Below are positions 52,293-61,074 of a stretch of 64,000 nt of DNA, piece after piece. Both the position numbers and the translations under genes were made by a program. The stretch lies in NCBI RefSeq assembly GCF_000317125.1, contig NC_019695.1, positions 5,692,336 to 5,756,335 of the forward strand. Reading direction: 5' to 3'. The stretch comes from Chroococcidiopsis thermalis PCC 7203 (GTDB lineage Bacteria > Cyanobacteriota > Cyanobacteriia > Cyanobacteriales > Chroococcidiopsidaceae). The number at the start of each line of letters is the position of its first letter. Positions within the stretch are counted from its first letter, which is position 1. Under the pieces are notes generated by a model. It saw nothing but the letters and a program-made list of their open reading frames with translations, had not been told where the DNA came from and searched no databases.

Positions 52293-54101
52293 TTAGAACT
52301 TACGCCACAGCTTGTGTATCCACTGCCAAAATTTCAGAAAGACTTCTTCAAACCACAACATGGCGCGATCGAGCCATGCCAAGATTTGCTCTAGTGGATG
52401 TTTAACATAACCCATTAAGGTTGCAGGGGTTTCAATCCAGTCTGGTGTTGACTGCACGGATGAATTTTGAGTCTCTGATGTAGAAATATTGCTCGGCTCA
52501 GCTTTATGCAGCGATTGTTTGCCTTTGCTAGCTTTACGAATTTCAGAACTTTTTGCTCTGGTTTCGATCCCCCCAACCCCCCTTGAGAAGGGGGGCGAGA
52601 TTTTCTCGCGAGAGCCGCTCTCCCCAACTCCTCTTCTTAAGAGAGGTGAGATTCTCTTGCTAGCACGATTTTGCAGCCTTGAAATTTCAGGAGTAGACTG
52701 CTGCCCCCCTTTATAAGGGGGGTTGGGGGGATCGTTCGCCTGCCTCCCTTCATAAGGGGGGTTGGGGGGAGCGCTTGCCCGAATTTGTGGTTTAGCTATA
52801 CCTTTAGGCGCTCTAATTTTGGAGAGAAATTGACGCAACCTTCCACGTTCTTGAGGGAAAGTAGAGTCAATACTAGGATTAGCGGGGAGAGCAAAATTAG
52901 GCATGGTGCGATCGCCTGTCGTTTCTGGCGTAATCGATCCGAAGAGATCGCTAGCCGTCAGCCAGGGATCTTCTAGATCTTCCTCGGCTGAACCTTCACT
53001 AGCAGGAAGTTTGGCAGTTGGGCGACGAGCGGGAAATTTAGGATTTACGGGGATCGATCTACCTGTGAGCGGGGAAACTCCCTTGGGAGTCGTACTAGTT
53101 GTGATGGAAGGTGTAGTAGCGCGATCGTCCGTCCCAAAAAAGTAATCGATCGCCGCCCAAATCAGAGATAGAATTCCTGTCGCGTGAGTTTTGCTGCTTG
53201 CCTCAGTTCGCACGGCGGCTGTAGAGCGTTCTGAACCAGCAATATCGTGACTTTGAGAGAAAATACCTTGATAGAAGGCGATCGCAGCTGACTTAACTCG
53301 GACGAGATGATGAGATTCTACCTTAGCCACAGTATGGTCTAGAGAAGTCAGCCACGGGGGAGTTGTAGGGGCGCACAGCTGTGCGCCCGTACTGGAGTCG
53401 GGAGGAGCCAGTCGCTTGCGGGGGTTCCCCCCGTTGTGCGAACTGGCGTTCGGGAGTTGAGATTGATGCCCAATTTTTTGACGGTATTGCCAGTACTGAG
53501 CTATGGCAGTCATTATTTGGTCTTGTAACGCTACTTGCTGCTGAGGATCGATAACATCCAGAGTTTGATTTTGTGCTGTCACTAATACCAAATTTCGGCT
53601 ATCTAGCTGTGAAGCAATACCTTGGATGGGGTAATTGGTAATTGGTAATTGGTAATTGGTAATTGGTAATTGGTAGTTGTTGGTTGACAGTTGACAGTAG
53701 ACGCTGGCGCTACACTGCGTGAAAACAGGTGAGTGTTGTTTTTTCTCCCTCAGCTCCCTCAGTTCCCTCAGCTCCCCCAGCTCTCTTCTCCCTGCTCCCG
53801 TCACATACAGCAAAACTTGCCGAATCGGAGTATCAACCGTTGGCGATTCCTCTTGAATCACTGCGTCATCAGATGGTAACTGACGCAGGGTGGCTTCAAC
53901 TGCTTGATGTACTTGATTTGCCGTCGATCGCCTGGACTGTAACAGTAGAAATATGGGATACATTCCTACAGCTGCAACCCAACTGGCAGTAGATTGGAGA
54001 TTGCGCCAAGCGCGATCGCACTGCTGGGTAAAGCGGCGCGATTGCTTGTGGACGAATCGAAACAGTCTGCTTTGATAGCGAGCGGAGGAAGCAGGAGTCA
54101 T
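52293..54101 (-). CDS. Large hypothetical protein built partly from inserted repeats
   Basis: A 602-residue frame. The N-terminal part (1-90) includes a hydrophobic helix (ASWVAAVGMYPIFLLLQ). The rest mixes non-repeat regions (for example LVLVTAQNQTLDVIDPQQQV; QHIYQGIFSQS-like stretch near 290; WIHKLWRKF end) with translated repeats. These are RELGELRELRELRE and YQLPITNYQLPITN near 105-160, GAQLCAPTT from a family-2 palindrome, and PPNPPYEG/PPNPPYKGG and SPPFSRGVGG from GGGG-rich repeats near 440-520. The frame survives all of these. Amphipathic helices at the C-terminus suggest membrane association. The original function is unknown. Confidence 0.6.
   Translation of the reverse strand: MTPASSARYQSRLFRFVHKQSRRFTQQCDRAWRNLQSTASWVAAVGMYPIFLLLQSRRSTANQVHQAVEATLRQLPSDDAVIQEESPTVDTPIRQVLLYVTGAGRRELGELRELRELREKKQHSPVFTQCSASVYCQLSTNNYQLPITNYQLPITNYPIQGIASQLDSRNLVLVTAQNQTLDVIDPQQQVALQDQIMTAIAQYWQYRQKIGHQSQLPNASSHNGGNPRKRLAPPDSSTGAQLCAPTTPPWLTSLDHTVAKVESHHLVRVKSAAIAFYQGIFSQSHDIAGSERSTAAVRTEASSKTHATGILSLIWAAIDYFFGTDDRATTPSITTSTTPKGVSPLTGRSIPVNPKFPARRPTAKLPASEGSAEEDLEDPWLTASDLFGSITPETTGDRTMPNFALPANPSIDSTFPQERGRLRQFLSKIRAPKGIAKPQIRASAPPNPPYEGRQANDPPNPPYKGGQQSTPEISRLQNRASKRISPLLRRGVGESGSREKISPPFSRGVGGIETRAKSSEIRKASKGKQSLHKAEPSNISTSETQNSSVQSTPDWIETPATLMGYVKHPLEQILAWLDRAMLWFEEVFLKFWQWIHKLWRKF
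52569..52772. repeat. Three CCCCCC...GGGGGG palindromic repeats within an ORF
   Basis: Units of the type CCCCCAACCCCCCTTGAGAA then GGGGGG occur near 52569-52595, 52703-52730 and 52744-52769. The core CCCCTT(AT)AAGGGG is palindromic. On the minus strand they encode NPPYEG/NPPYKG peptides. The element is common in cyanobacteria. Confidence 0.8.
53365..53392. repeat. Palindromic repeat, family 2, copy 3, in the 602-residue ORF
   Basis: Arms GTAGGGGCGCACAG and CTGTGCGCCCGTAC, one mismatch. It is in frame on the minus strand, encoding GAQLCAPTT-like residues. Confidence 0.85.
53631..53683. repeat. Heptamer tandem repeat (GTAATTG)n in the 602-residue ORF
   Basis: About seven units of TTGGTAA, the same family as 3100-3145. 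The minus-strand frame stays open through it (ITNYQLP units). Confidence 0.88.
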
Positions 54102-54355
54102 AGACTAAGTGCGGACGAGGAATTATAAATTATGAAACGAACGATCTAAAAAATGAATGAGTATTTTATCCTTGAGGCGGCTAACATTCATGTCGGCAGA
54201 TATGCACCGATCTTATCGAGAAACAGATCCTTTTATAACGTTTGTTGCTAACTGAAATCTTAAAATAGATCGATTCTTATCACTTCTCAACCGTGCTTTT
54301 ATCTTTATAATTTAGTGTTTTGATATTTTCGCGTCCTCATAACTGGGCTAGATCT

Positions 54356-57300
54356 ATGACATCTTTTGCACCACACTCCAATTTAGAGGTAATTGCACAA
54401 GCGATCGCCCAGTTACGCCACTGTACTCAAGTCGATCTGCAAATGAATTGGTTGGGGTGGCTGGAGCCAAAATCGGAGAAGTCTGTAGGGGCGCACAACT
54501 GTGCGCCCCTACCAACCCTTTGCTCCCTCAATAACAGAGGACATATTGCCTGGGAAAAAGGGAAAAAAGTCTTGTGGTTGCAGCAAAAGTTAGTAGTTCC
54601 AGCACAATTACAGGGCTATCCTCTGGCTGGCTTATCGCTGCGACTGGCTTTGACTTGGTGGGCGGAATTAGCTCAAATTTATGTCAACGATGAATTGGTA
54701 CAAGAGGGAGATTTATTCGATTGCTCGACAAGAATACTCCTCAGTTCTGGCGTGAGTCCTGGGGAAGAATTTTCTGTGAGTTTACGGCTGGTAAGTCCAA
54801 ATCACGACGATGGAGCCTTGGTACGATCGCTATGCTTATATGAATCAAACGATCCAGCAGATCCAGAGCCAAGTTTTGTGGCAGATGAATTAACCATTCT
54901 CCAGAAGCATTTAGAAACCTTTGAGCCAGCACAATTATCCACGCTTGCTACTGCTGTCGCTCAAATCGATTGGTCGAGTTTATCAGATAAAGACAAGTTT
55001 GGGCGATCGCTCCATGCTTTACGCCAAAATCTCCAATCCAAAATCTACGTTGCGCTGGAACCGCATCAAAGGTGTAACCCAAAATCTAAAATCTTTCTCC
55101 TCGGACACGCTCACTTAGATTTAGCATGGTTGTGGGCTGTCAGCGAAACTTGGGAAGCGGCTCAGCGTACCTTTACTTCCGTTCTTAACCTGCAACAAGC
55201 TTTTCCCGAACTCACTTTTTGCCATTCTACTCCCGCTCTTTACGCCTGGATCGAACAATACCGTCCCGATTTATTTACCGCAATTCAGCAACAAGTCAAA
55301 ACTGGACGTTGGGAAATTGTCGGCGGTTTATGGGTAGAGCCAGAACTCAACACCGTCAGTGGAGAATCAATTGTCAGGCAGCTCTTGTACGGACAAAGAT
55401 ACGTGCAAGCAAAATTTGGTCAAATTTCTTCTGTTGCTTGGTTGCCAGATAGTTTCGGCTTCTGCGCGACTCTACCGCAATTTCTGAGTTTAGGAGGAAT
55501 GGAATATTTCGTCACCCAGAAATTACGCTGGAATGACACGACGCAATTTCCCCATGAAATTTTCTGGTGGCGATCGCCTGACGGTACGGATATACTGAGC
55601 CTCATGTCTGCGCCCATCGGTGAAGGCATCGATCCGGTCAAAATGGCAGCTTATGCTTGCGACTGGGAAGCCAAAACTCAATTACCACAATTTCTCTGGC
55701 TACCTGGGGTCGGCGATCATGGTGGTGGTCCCACCCGCGATATGCTTGAAGTCGCGCGACGCTGGCAACAATCGCCCTTTTTTCCCGATTTAGAATTTAC
55801 CACCGCTGAGAAGTATTTGCGGGGAATTCCGCATGTAGAGACGTTACATGTAACGTCTCTACATTTGCCCATATGGAACGATGAGCTTTATTTAGAATTT
55901 CATCGCGGCTGTTATACGTCTCATGCCGATCAAAAACGATTCAATCGTCGTTGCGAAGACTTGTTATATCAAGCAGAATTATTCGCAACTCTGGCAATGC
56001 TGACTGCTGAGACAGCCTATCCCAAAACAGAAATTGAAGAGGCTTGGAAAAAAGTCTTATTTAATCAATTTCACGATATTTTACCTGGTTCTGCTATTCC
56101 TGAAGTTTATGTTGATGCTAACCAAGACTGGCGAGAAGCAGAGCAAACGGCAACAGCTATTTTAAACCAATCTTTGCAAGCGATCGCCGCTCAAATCGAT
56201 CTCCCTCCATCTCCCCATCCTGAAGCACAGCCAATTGTCGTTTTTAACTCCCTCAATTGGGTGCGATCGCAAGTTGTCGAACTTACAGTTCCAAATCTAC
56301 AAGATACTAACTGGCAAATCTGTACTTCAACGGGAGAAAGCGTCCAATCTTACATTAACGTTACTGAATTTACGGGCGATCGACAATCATCTACCGGACT
56401 TATTTCTTTTCTCGCCAAAGATATTCCCTCCGTTGGTTATCGCGTTTATTGGTTATGTCCCCATCCCAATTTCATTGCATTGAGTTCTCAGGTAGCAAGT
56501 TCTACCGAATATGTTATTGAAAATGAGTATTTGCGCGTTACTGTAGATTCTCATACGGGAGATTTATCAAGCGTTTTTGACAAAATCAATCGATGGGAAG
56601 TCCTCAATGGTGCAGGCAATCAACTGCAAGCTTTCCAAGATAGCGGACAATATTGGGATGCATGGAACATCGATCCTAATTACGCTCAACACCCCTTACC
56701 ATCTGCTGAACTCATAAGTATTAACCGACATGGCGATCGCGATTTCCTACAAAGTTGCGTCAGTGTAGCTCGAAAAATCGGTCAGTCAGTTTTTAGCCAA
56801 GATTACATTTTAGAAATAGGTTCTCCCGTCCTCAAAATTAAAACTAGCGTTGACTGGCAAGAACGTCATGTAATGGTAAAAGCTGCTTTTCCCCTGAATG
56901 TATCAGCAGACTATGCTACTTATGAAATTCCCTGCGGTGCGATCGCCAGACCGACGCAACCCCAAACTCCAGCAGACAAGGCAAAATGGGAAGTACCGGC
57001 TTTACGTTGGGCTGACATAAGTATGAGCGATCGCGGTGTCAGCTTGCTAAATGATTGTAAATATGGCTACGATTGCCAACCGGATCGACTGCGTTTAACA
57101 TTACTGCGTAGTCCTGTATGGCCCGATCCCGAAGCAGACATGGGCTTACATGAATTTACCTATGCACTTTATCCCCATGCTGGTACGTGGCAACAAGCAC
57201 AGACAGTTAGGCGTGGTTACGAACTGAATATACCGTTGCAAGTTTTACTATTGCCTGCTGCGACAGCTACATCAGGAAAGATCCCAGATAAGACCAGCTT

Positions 57301-57553
57301 TTTAACAATATCAGCCGATAACTTAATTTTGATGGCGTTCAAGCCTTCAGAAGACGAGCCGCAAGAGTTGATTTTGCGGTGCTATGAATGCCACGGCGAT
57401 CCAGCTCAATTAGACCTACAGAACACCTTAAATTTAAACGTAGCCGACGATCTCGATCTTTTAGAAAGATCTATAGCTACTAATCGAGCCGACCGAACAG
57501 CCAAGACTATTTCACCGTGGAAGATCGTCACCTTAAAGCTCAAGGTTAGATGA
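54356..57553 (+). CDS. Alpha-mannosidase, GH38
   Basis: About 1065 residues. The catalytic domain has FLLGHAHLDLAWLW (zinc His/Asp) near residue 250. VAWLPDSFGFCATLPQ near 370 carries the Asp nucleophile. WLPGVGDHGGGPTR holds a further zinc-site His. LFNQFHDILPGSAI and a C-terminal beta domain follow. Such cytosolic-type GH38 enzymes cleave terminal alpha-mannosides from glycans, oligosaccharides or glycolipids. Two palindromic repeats lie in frame (54485-54512 and 55835-55862). One adds SVGAHNCAPLP near the N-terminus; the other encodes HVETLHVTSLH just before PIWNDELYLEFHRGCYT. The TTG at 54320 is an upstream alternative start. No signal peptide is seen. Confidence 0.9.
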   Translation: MTSFAPHSNLEVIAQAIAQLRHCTQVDLQMNWLGWLEPKSEKSVGAHNCAPLPTLCSLNNRGHIAWEKGKKVLWLQQKLVVPAQLQGYPLAGLSLRLALTWWAELAQIYVNDELVQEGDLFDCSTRILLSSGVSPGEEFSVSLRLVSPNHDDGALVRSLCLYESNDPADPEPSFVADELTILQKHLETFEPAQLSTLATAVAQIDWSSLSDKDKFGRSLHALRQNLQSKIYVALEPHQRCNPKSKIFLLGHAHLDLAWLWAVSETWEAAQRTFTSVLNLQQAFPELTFCHSTPALYAWIEQYRPDLFTAIQQQVKTGRWEIVGGLWVEPELNTVSGESIVRQLLYGQRYVQAKFGQISSVAWLPDSFGFCATLPQFLSLGGMEYFVTQKLRWNDTTQFPHEIFWWRSPDGTDILSLMSAPIGEGIDPVKMAAYACDWEAKTQLPQFLWLPGVGDHGGGPTRDMLEVARRWQQSPFFPDLEFTTAEKYLRGIPHVETLHVTSLHLPIWNDELYLEFHRGCYTSHADQKRFNRRCEDLLYQAELFATLAMLTAETAYPKTEIEEAWKKVLFNQFHDILPGSAIPEVYVDANQDWREAEQTATAILNQSLQAIAAQIDLPPSPHPEAQPIVVFNSLNWVRSQVVELTVPNLQDTNWQICTSTGESVQSYINVTEFTGDRQSSTGLISFLAKDIPSVGYRVYWLCPHPNFIALSSQVASSTEYVIENEYLRVTVDSHTGDLSSVFDKINRWEVLNGAGNQLQAFQDSGQYWDAWNIDPNYAQHPLPSAELISINRHGDRDFLQSCVSVARKIGQSVFSQDYILEIGSPVLKIKTSVDWQERHVMVKAAFPLNVSADYATYEIPCGAIARPTQPQTPADKAKWEVPALRWADISMSDRGVSLLNDCKYGYDCQPDRLRLTLLRSPVWPDPEADMGLHEFTYALYPHAGTWQQAQTVRRGYELNIPLQVLLLPAATATSGKIPDKTSFLTISADNLILMAFKPSEDEPQELILRCYECHGDPAQLDLQNTLNLNVADDLDLLERSIATNRADRTAKTISPWKIVTLKLKVR
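54485..54512. repeat. Palindromic repeat, family 2, copy 4, in frame in the mannosidase gene
   Basis: Arms GTAGGGGCGCACAA and CTGTGCGCCCCTAC, one central mismatch. It encodes VGAHNCAPL in the N-terminal domain of the alpha-mannosidase. Confidence 0.88.
55835..55862. repeat. Palindromic repeat, family 1, copy 5, in frame in the mannosidase gene
   Basis: Perfect 28-base palindrome with arms GTAGAGACGTTACA and TGTAACGTCTCTAC. It encodes VETLHVTSL inside the catalytic region, before PIWNDELYLEFHRG, which looks like normal GH38 sequence again. Confidence 0.9.
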
Positions 57554-57648
57554 AACGGAGCAACTGCGATCGCTGGCGATTGCGGTGGGCTTCTGGAGAA
57601 TATAGAGACTGCCTGCTGCCCACCAATAATACAAAAGTATAACTATCT

Positions 57649-57780
57649 TTAATCTTCGTGTTCTTCAAACGGATCTCTTAACTCTTTTGCTGGAGGACCG
57701 AAGGAGGTATACACTGTCCAGCCAGTAATGGCAATCAATACGGCAGCCAAGGAAATGCTAAGAACTGTTGCGGGTTCCAT
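57649..57780 (-). CDS. psbN: Photosystem II assembly protein PsbN
   Basis: A 43-residue single-helix membrane protein: [20 protein letters not shown], then [17 protein letters not shown], ending EEHED. It is too short for most gene callers. It aids photosystem II reaction-centre assembly. It lies opposite to and 83 bases from psbH, the conserved divergent arrangement of cyanobacteria and chloroplasts. A second ATG (57781-57783) could add one Met. Confidence 0.95.
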   Translation of the reverse strand: MEPATVLSISLAAVLIAITGWTVYTSFGPPAKELRDPFEEHED

Positions 57781-57863
57781 CATAGCGATAGATTATGAGT
57801 ACTCTTCCTATACAATATTACAGAACGTTAAAAAATGCTTTCGCAATTCATCATAGGTGAGTC

Positions 57864-58073
57864 ATGGCACAACGGACTTGGTTGGGAGAAATCCTCAGAC
57901 CCTTGAATTCAGAGTATGGTAAGGTTGCCCCTGGTTGGGGGACGACTCCCGTAATGGCGATTTTCATACTATTATTTTTCGTCTTTCTCTTGATCATCCT
58001 GCAAATCTATAACCAATCATTGCTGATTGAAAGACCTGATATTGCCCCTAATTGGACTGGTTTAGGTGGTTAA
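57864..58073 (+). CDS. psbH: Photosystem II protein PsbH
   Basis: A 69-residue thylakoid protein with one helix. [20 protein letters not shown] begins it, then [20 protein letters not shown] and an end [14 protein letters not shown]. PsbH stabilises QA/QB electron transfer and bicarbonate binding in photosystem II. As in all cyanobacteria it lacks the long phosphorylated N-terminal extension of plants. A strong intrinsic terminator follows 48 bases after the stop. Confidence 0.96.
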   Translation: MAQRTWLGEILRPLNSEYGKVAPGWGTTPVMAIFILLFFVFLLIILQIYNQSLLIERPDIAPNWTGLGG

Positions 58074-58120
58074 TCGTTAGAAAACTGAGAGTTATTAACA
58101 ATACTTATAACTTGCATTCC

Positions 58121-58147
58121 ACCCAGAATCGATCTGGGTTTTTTTTT
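58121..58147 (+). terminator. Intrinsic terminator after psbH
   Basis: ACCCAGA (58121-58127), loop ATCGA, TCTGGGT (58133-58139), followed directly by a run of nine T. A textbook factor-independent terminator. Confidence 0.92.
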
Positions 58148-58184
58148 GAGATATAAGGAATTAAAGTACAGACGTGACAACTTT

Positions 58185-58212
58185 GTAGAGACTTTACATG
58201 TAACGTCTCTAC
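58185..58212. repeat. Palindromic repeat, family 1, copy 6
   Basis: Arms GTAGAGACTTTACA and TGTAACGTCTCTAC, one mismatch. It lies between psbH and tatA. Confidence 0.85.
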
Positions 58213-58295
58213 ACTGACAACCAATCGCTACTCAATAGTTACTGTTCGCAGCCTATACTAAGACTGGGGGAACAGACATTGCAGGAGGGTTGTTT

Positions 58296-58583
58296 ATGAA
58301 TGTCTTCGGTATTGGACTGCCAGAAATGGCTTTAATTTTTGTAGTTGCATTGCTGATCTTTGGACCCAAAAAGCTGCCAGAGATTGGTCGGAGCTTGGGG
58401 AAGGCTATTCGCAGTTTCCAAGATGCCTCTAGCGAGTTCCAGTCAGAGTTTAAGCGCGAAGCGGAACAGATAGAACAGGCAATGCAGACAACTGCCGAAC
58501 TAGAACCAAAGCAAATTCCGCCAGCAGCAACAGAAGAAACCGTTTCTACCAATACGACAACTTCTTCAACGCAGCAAAGCTAG
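58296..58583 (+). CDS. tatA: Twin-arginine translocase subunit TatA/E
   Basis: A 95-residue protein. An N-terminal helix (GIGLPEMALIFVVALLIFGP) is followed by the amphipathic KKLPEIGRSLGKAIRSFQDAS helix and a disordered Thr/Glu tail. It forms the pore-like ring of the Tat pathway for folded proteins. Start ATG 58296 has GGAGGG eight bases upstream; the TTG at 58290 adds two residues and is less likely. The Tat-dependent carbonic anhydrase at 23803 is a plausible cargo. A separate TatB is often lacking in cyanobacteria. Confidence 0.92.
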   Translation: MNVFGIGLPEMALIFVVALLIFGPKKLPEIGRSLGKAIRSFQDASSEFQSEFKREAEQIEQAMQTTAELEPKQIPPAATEETVSTNTTTSSTQQS

Positions 58584-58611
58584 ACAAATAAAAGCTAGAT
58601 CGATAGGTGTA

Positions 58612-59289
58612 ATGACAGAAGCGATCGCGTCTAATTCAACTTCCAATCAAGTTCTCATTGTGCCGCAACTCATTGTTGGTCTGGGAAACCCAGAGCCTAA
58701 ATACGACCAAACCCGCCACAATATTGGTTTTGCTGCTGTTGATGCGATCGCTCGTGCTTGGCAAATTCCACTGGCAGACAATCGCAAATTTCAGGGCATA
58801 TTTGGTGAAGGTAGGAGTAATGCAGGTAAAATCCGCTTACTCAAACCCTTAACATATATGAATAATTCCGGTCAGGCAATTCGCGCCGTCACGGATTGGT
58901 ATAAGCTACCACCAGAATCGGTACTGGCAATTTACGACGATATGGATCTCCCCTTGGGAAAAATTCGTCTGCGCTTATCCGGTTCGGCTGGCGGACACAA
59001 TGGAATGAAAAGTGCGATCGCTCACTTAGGAACGCAAAACTTTCCCCGCCTACGAATCGGTATCGGTAGACCTCAAGGCAACAATACCAAGGAAGACGCA
59101 TCGACTATATCTTACGTGCTGGGACGCTTTTCCTCAGATCAAACCCCATTAGTAGCTGAAGTTTTGCAAATGGCGTTAGAAGCTGTAGAACTAAGCTTGA
59201 AACAAGGAGTAGCGCAAGCAATGAACCGCTACAACAACCGCAATATCTTATTAGACGCGAAGGATACAAAACAGGCTGTAGGTAACTAG
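58612..59289 (+). CDS. pth: Peptidyl-tRNA hydrolase
   Basis: A 225-residue hydrolase that frees tRNA from peptidyl-tRNA dropped by ribosomes. Signatures are LIVGLGNPEPKYDQTRHNIGF (catalytic His in RHN), LLKPLTYMNNSG (Asn), VLAIYDDMDLPLGKIRLR (Asp) and GSAGGHNGMKSAIAHLG. It begins 28 bases after tatA, so the two probably share a transcript. The N-terminal 15 residues are a typical short extension. Confidence 0.96.
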   Translation: MTEAIASNSTSNQVLIVPQLIVGLGNPEPKYDQTRHNIGFAAVDAIARAWQIPLADNRKFQGIFGEGRSNAGKIRLLKPLTYMNNSGQAIRAVTDWYKLPPESVLAIYDDMDLPLGKIRLRLSGSAGGHNGMKSAIAHLGTQNFPRLRIGIGRPQGNNTKEDASTISYVLGRFSSDQTPLVAEVLQMALEAVELSLKQGVAQAMNRYNNRNILLDAKDTKQAVGN

Positions 59290-59407
59290 CGATCGCCTAT
59301 TTTGTATCCTTATCTCACTTTTTATCTGATACGATGACTTACTTCCTTCAATTCAGTTAAGCAGCGTCACCAATTGAGAATATATTAAATTTAAATTTCC
59401 GATCTAT

Positions 59408-59587
59408 CTATCTCATCCGTCGCTTGCGTCGAGCTGCGACAGCTTTGCGTTTGCGTTTCTCTTGGGGTGTTTCAAAATGACGATGATATTTTACATCTGC
59501 CAAAATTCCTGCTTTTGATACTTGGCGCTTGAACCGCCGTAATGCCGAATCAATTCCTTCATTTTCTCCGAGAAGCACTTGGGTCAT
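59408..59587 (-). CDS. rpsU: Ribosomal protein S21
   Basis: A 59-residue basic protein: [20 protein letters not shown], then [19 protein letters not shown] and a Lys/Arg-rich end [16 protein letters not shown]. It is part of the 30S platform near the Shine-Dalgarno site. Convergent with pth. It is short and easily missed by gene callers. Confidence 0.95.
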   Translation of the reverse strand: MTQVLLGENEGIDSALRRFKRQVSKAGILADVKYHRHFETPQEKRKRKAVAARRKRRMR

Positions 59588-59740
59588 TCTATCTCTTTCC
59601 TCAAAATCATCAATTCAATTGTAGTCTTCCCTAAAGTTCGTTTGTTCGGTGACTACATACCATAAATAGTGCTGAAAATAAGTTTAGCATTATCGTTGTT
59701 GCCTTAACTAGGGATAACCAATGCTGGAAGAGAGCTGAGG

Positions 59741-59853
59741 GGGATAAAGGGGACAAGGGGGACAAGGGGGACAAGGGGGAACTCGCTCTTCCCCACGACC
59801 GAAGGGAGTGGGGATTAGGGGGCGAAGGGGGACAAGGGAGACAAGGGGGAGAA
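59741..59853. repeat. Composite GGGGGACAA repeat with shared central module, copy 2
   Basis: Tandem GGGGGACAA units on both sides of CCACGACCGAAGGGAGTGG and GATTAGGGGGCGAAGGGGG, as at 40331-40457. It fills much of the region between rpsU and the next plus-strand gene, which has no other content except CTAGTCACTAGTCAC-type repeats. Confidence 0.85.
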
Positions 59854-59945
59854 TTCTGGTTCCACTAGTCACTAGTCACTGATAACTGATAGCTGACAAC
59901 TGACATTTTGGGCAACATAAATACAGTTGCTCTCTTGTCCTATTG

Positions 59946-61037
59946 ATGCTCGATCTCATTGCTGCTGCTTTTGAACGCCAAGATTATGACACCGCAGCCC
60001 AGTTATTACAGCAGCTGCGACATAGTTCTCCCACAGACCCTTGGGTACAATTCTACTCGGGTAGATTAGATGAAATATCTGGCAAATTAGATACAGCAGC
60101 AGAGATTTATCGGCAACTGTTACTGAGTTCGGTTCACGTTCACGCTAGGATTATGGCGCAAGCGCGTCAAGGTATAACCCGCATCGAATCACTGCTCAAG
60201 GCACAACGCCAGCAGGCGATCGCCCAAGCGACTGCCGATCCAGATAACATGCAAAAAGGCGTGTTGGTATTAGAACCGATTGCTAGCGATCGCAAGTCTG
60301 AAGCTGCCCGCAGATTATCCCAAATCATGCAGATTGACCCTTATACAGCTCGACTTCAGCTACCAAGTCGCGGTTGGCGGCTGTATCGTACAGGTGCAAT
60401 TGGCGAATTACAATTTTTCGGTCAACAACTTTTAGCTGCTGACATTCCTTGTTTTTGGGCAACTTTGGCAGAAATCGAACAAATCCAAGTTTTTCAAGCG
60501 CGATATTTTGAAGTCGCTCCAGCAGCCAGTGTTGTTTGTCAAAATGAAGTAGATGAGCTGAGTTTTCTGAGCTTTCAATGGTCGGAAGTGACTCATAAAG
60601 TGATGGGGTTATTACCCCTTTTCGAGCAAGTTGTAGACATAAATGTACGTGGCAAGCTACAACGCAAAACTCAGACTCAAGACTACGCGCAATTCTGCGA
60701 TTTACACTTAAGCGATCGCGGTTATATCGTGCGACTATGCGATCGCGATTATATGTTCCACAACGGCATTTCTTTTTCCGAGCAGCAAACGCACAATCAA
60801 ACAACCGTCAGAATTAACTGGAATCATTTACAGAATTTTCTCGACCAAAAACTCGAACGCGCTGAATCCTGGTCAGATTTTACCATTTTTGCCAATACAG
60901 CTTTGGATTGGAGCGATTTGCTCGCTCCAATTCCATCTCACATCCATCTGTTCCGCCGCGATCCCTCCAACTGGGATGCAGCATTCCATCTCTACAGTGG
61001 ATTAGTTTTTCTTAAAAGGAAGGAAAAATTAATGTAG
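59946..61037 (+). CDS. Conserved cyanobacterial protein with TPR-like N-terminus
   Basis: A 363-residue soluble protein. The N-terminus (about 1-70) is a TPR-like helical pair (AAFERQDYDTAAQLLQQLRH, then YSGRLDEISGKLDTAAEIYRQLL). Residues about 110-360 form an alpha/beta domain with landmarks YTARLQLPSRGWRLYRTG, CFWATLAEIEQIQVFQARYF and HIHLFRRDPSNWDAAFHLYSG. The function is not recognised. Start ATG 59946 is preferred to TTG 59943. Confidence 0.65.
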   Translation: MLDLIAAAFERQDYDTAAQLLQQLRHSSPTDPWVQFYSGRLDEISGKLDTAAEIYRQLLLSSVHVHARIMAQARQGITRIESLLKAQRQQAIAQATADPDNMQKGVLVLEPIASDRKSEAARRLSQIMQIDPYTARLQLPSRGWRLYRTGAIGELQFFGQQLLAADIPCFWATLAEIEQIQVFQARYFEVAPAASVVCQNEVDELSFLSFQWSEVTHKVMGLLPLFEQVVDINVRGKLQRKTQTQDYAQFCDLHLSDRGYIVRLCDRDYMFHNGISFSEQQTHNQTTVRINWNHLQNFLDQKLERAESWSDFTIFANTALDWSDLLAPIPSHIHLFRRDPSNWDAAFHLYSGLVFLKRKEKLM

Positions 61038-61074
61038 AGAGGCGATCGCCACACCCTACATTTTCTACTTCAAT

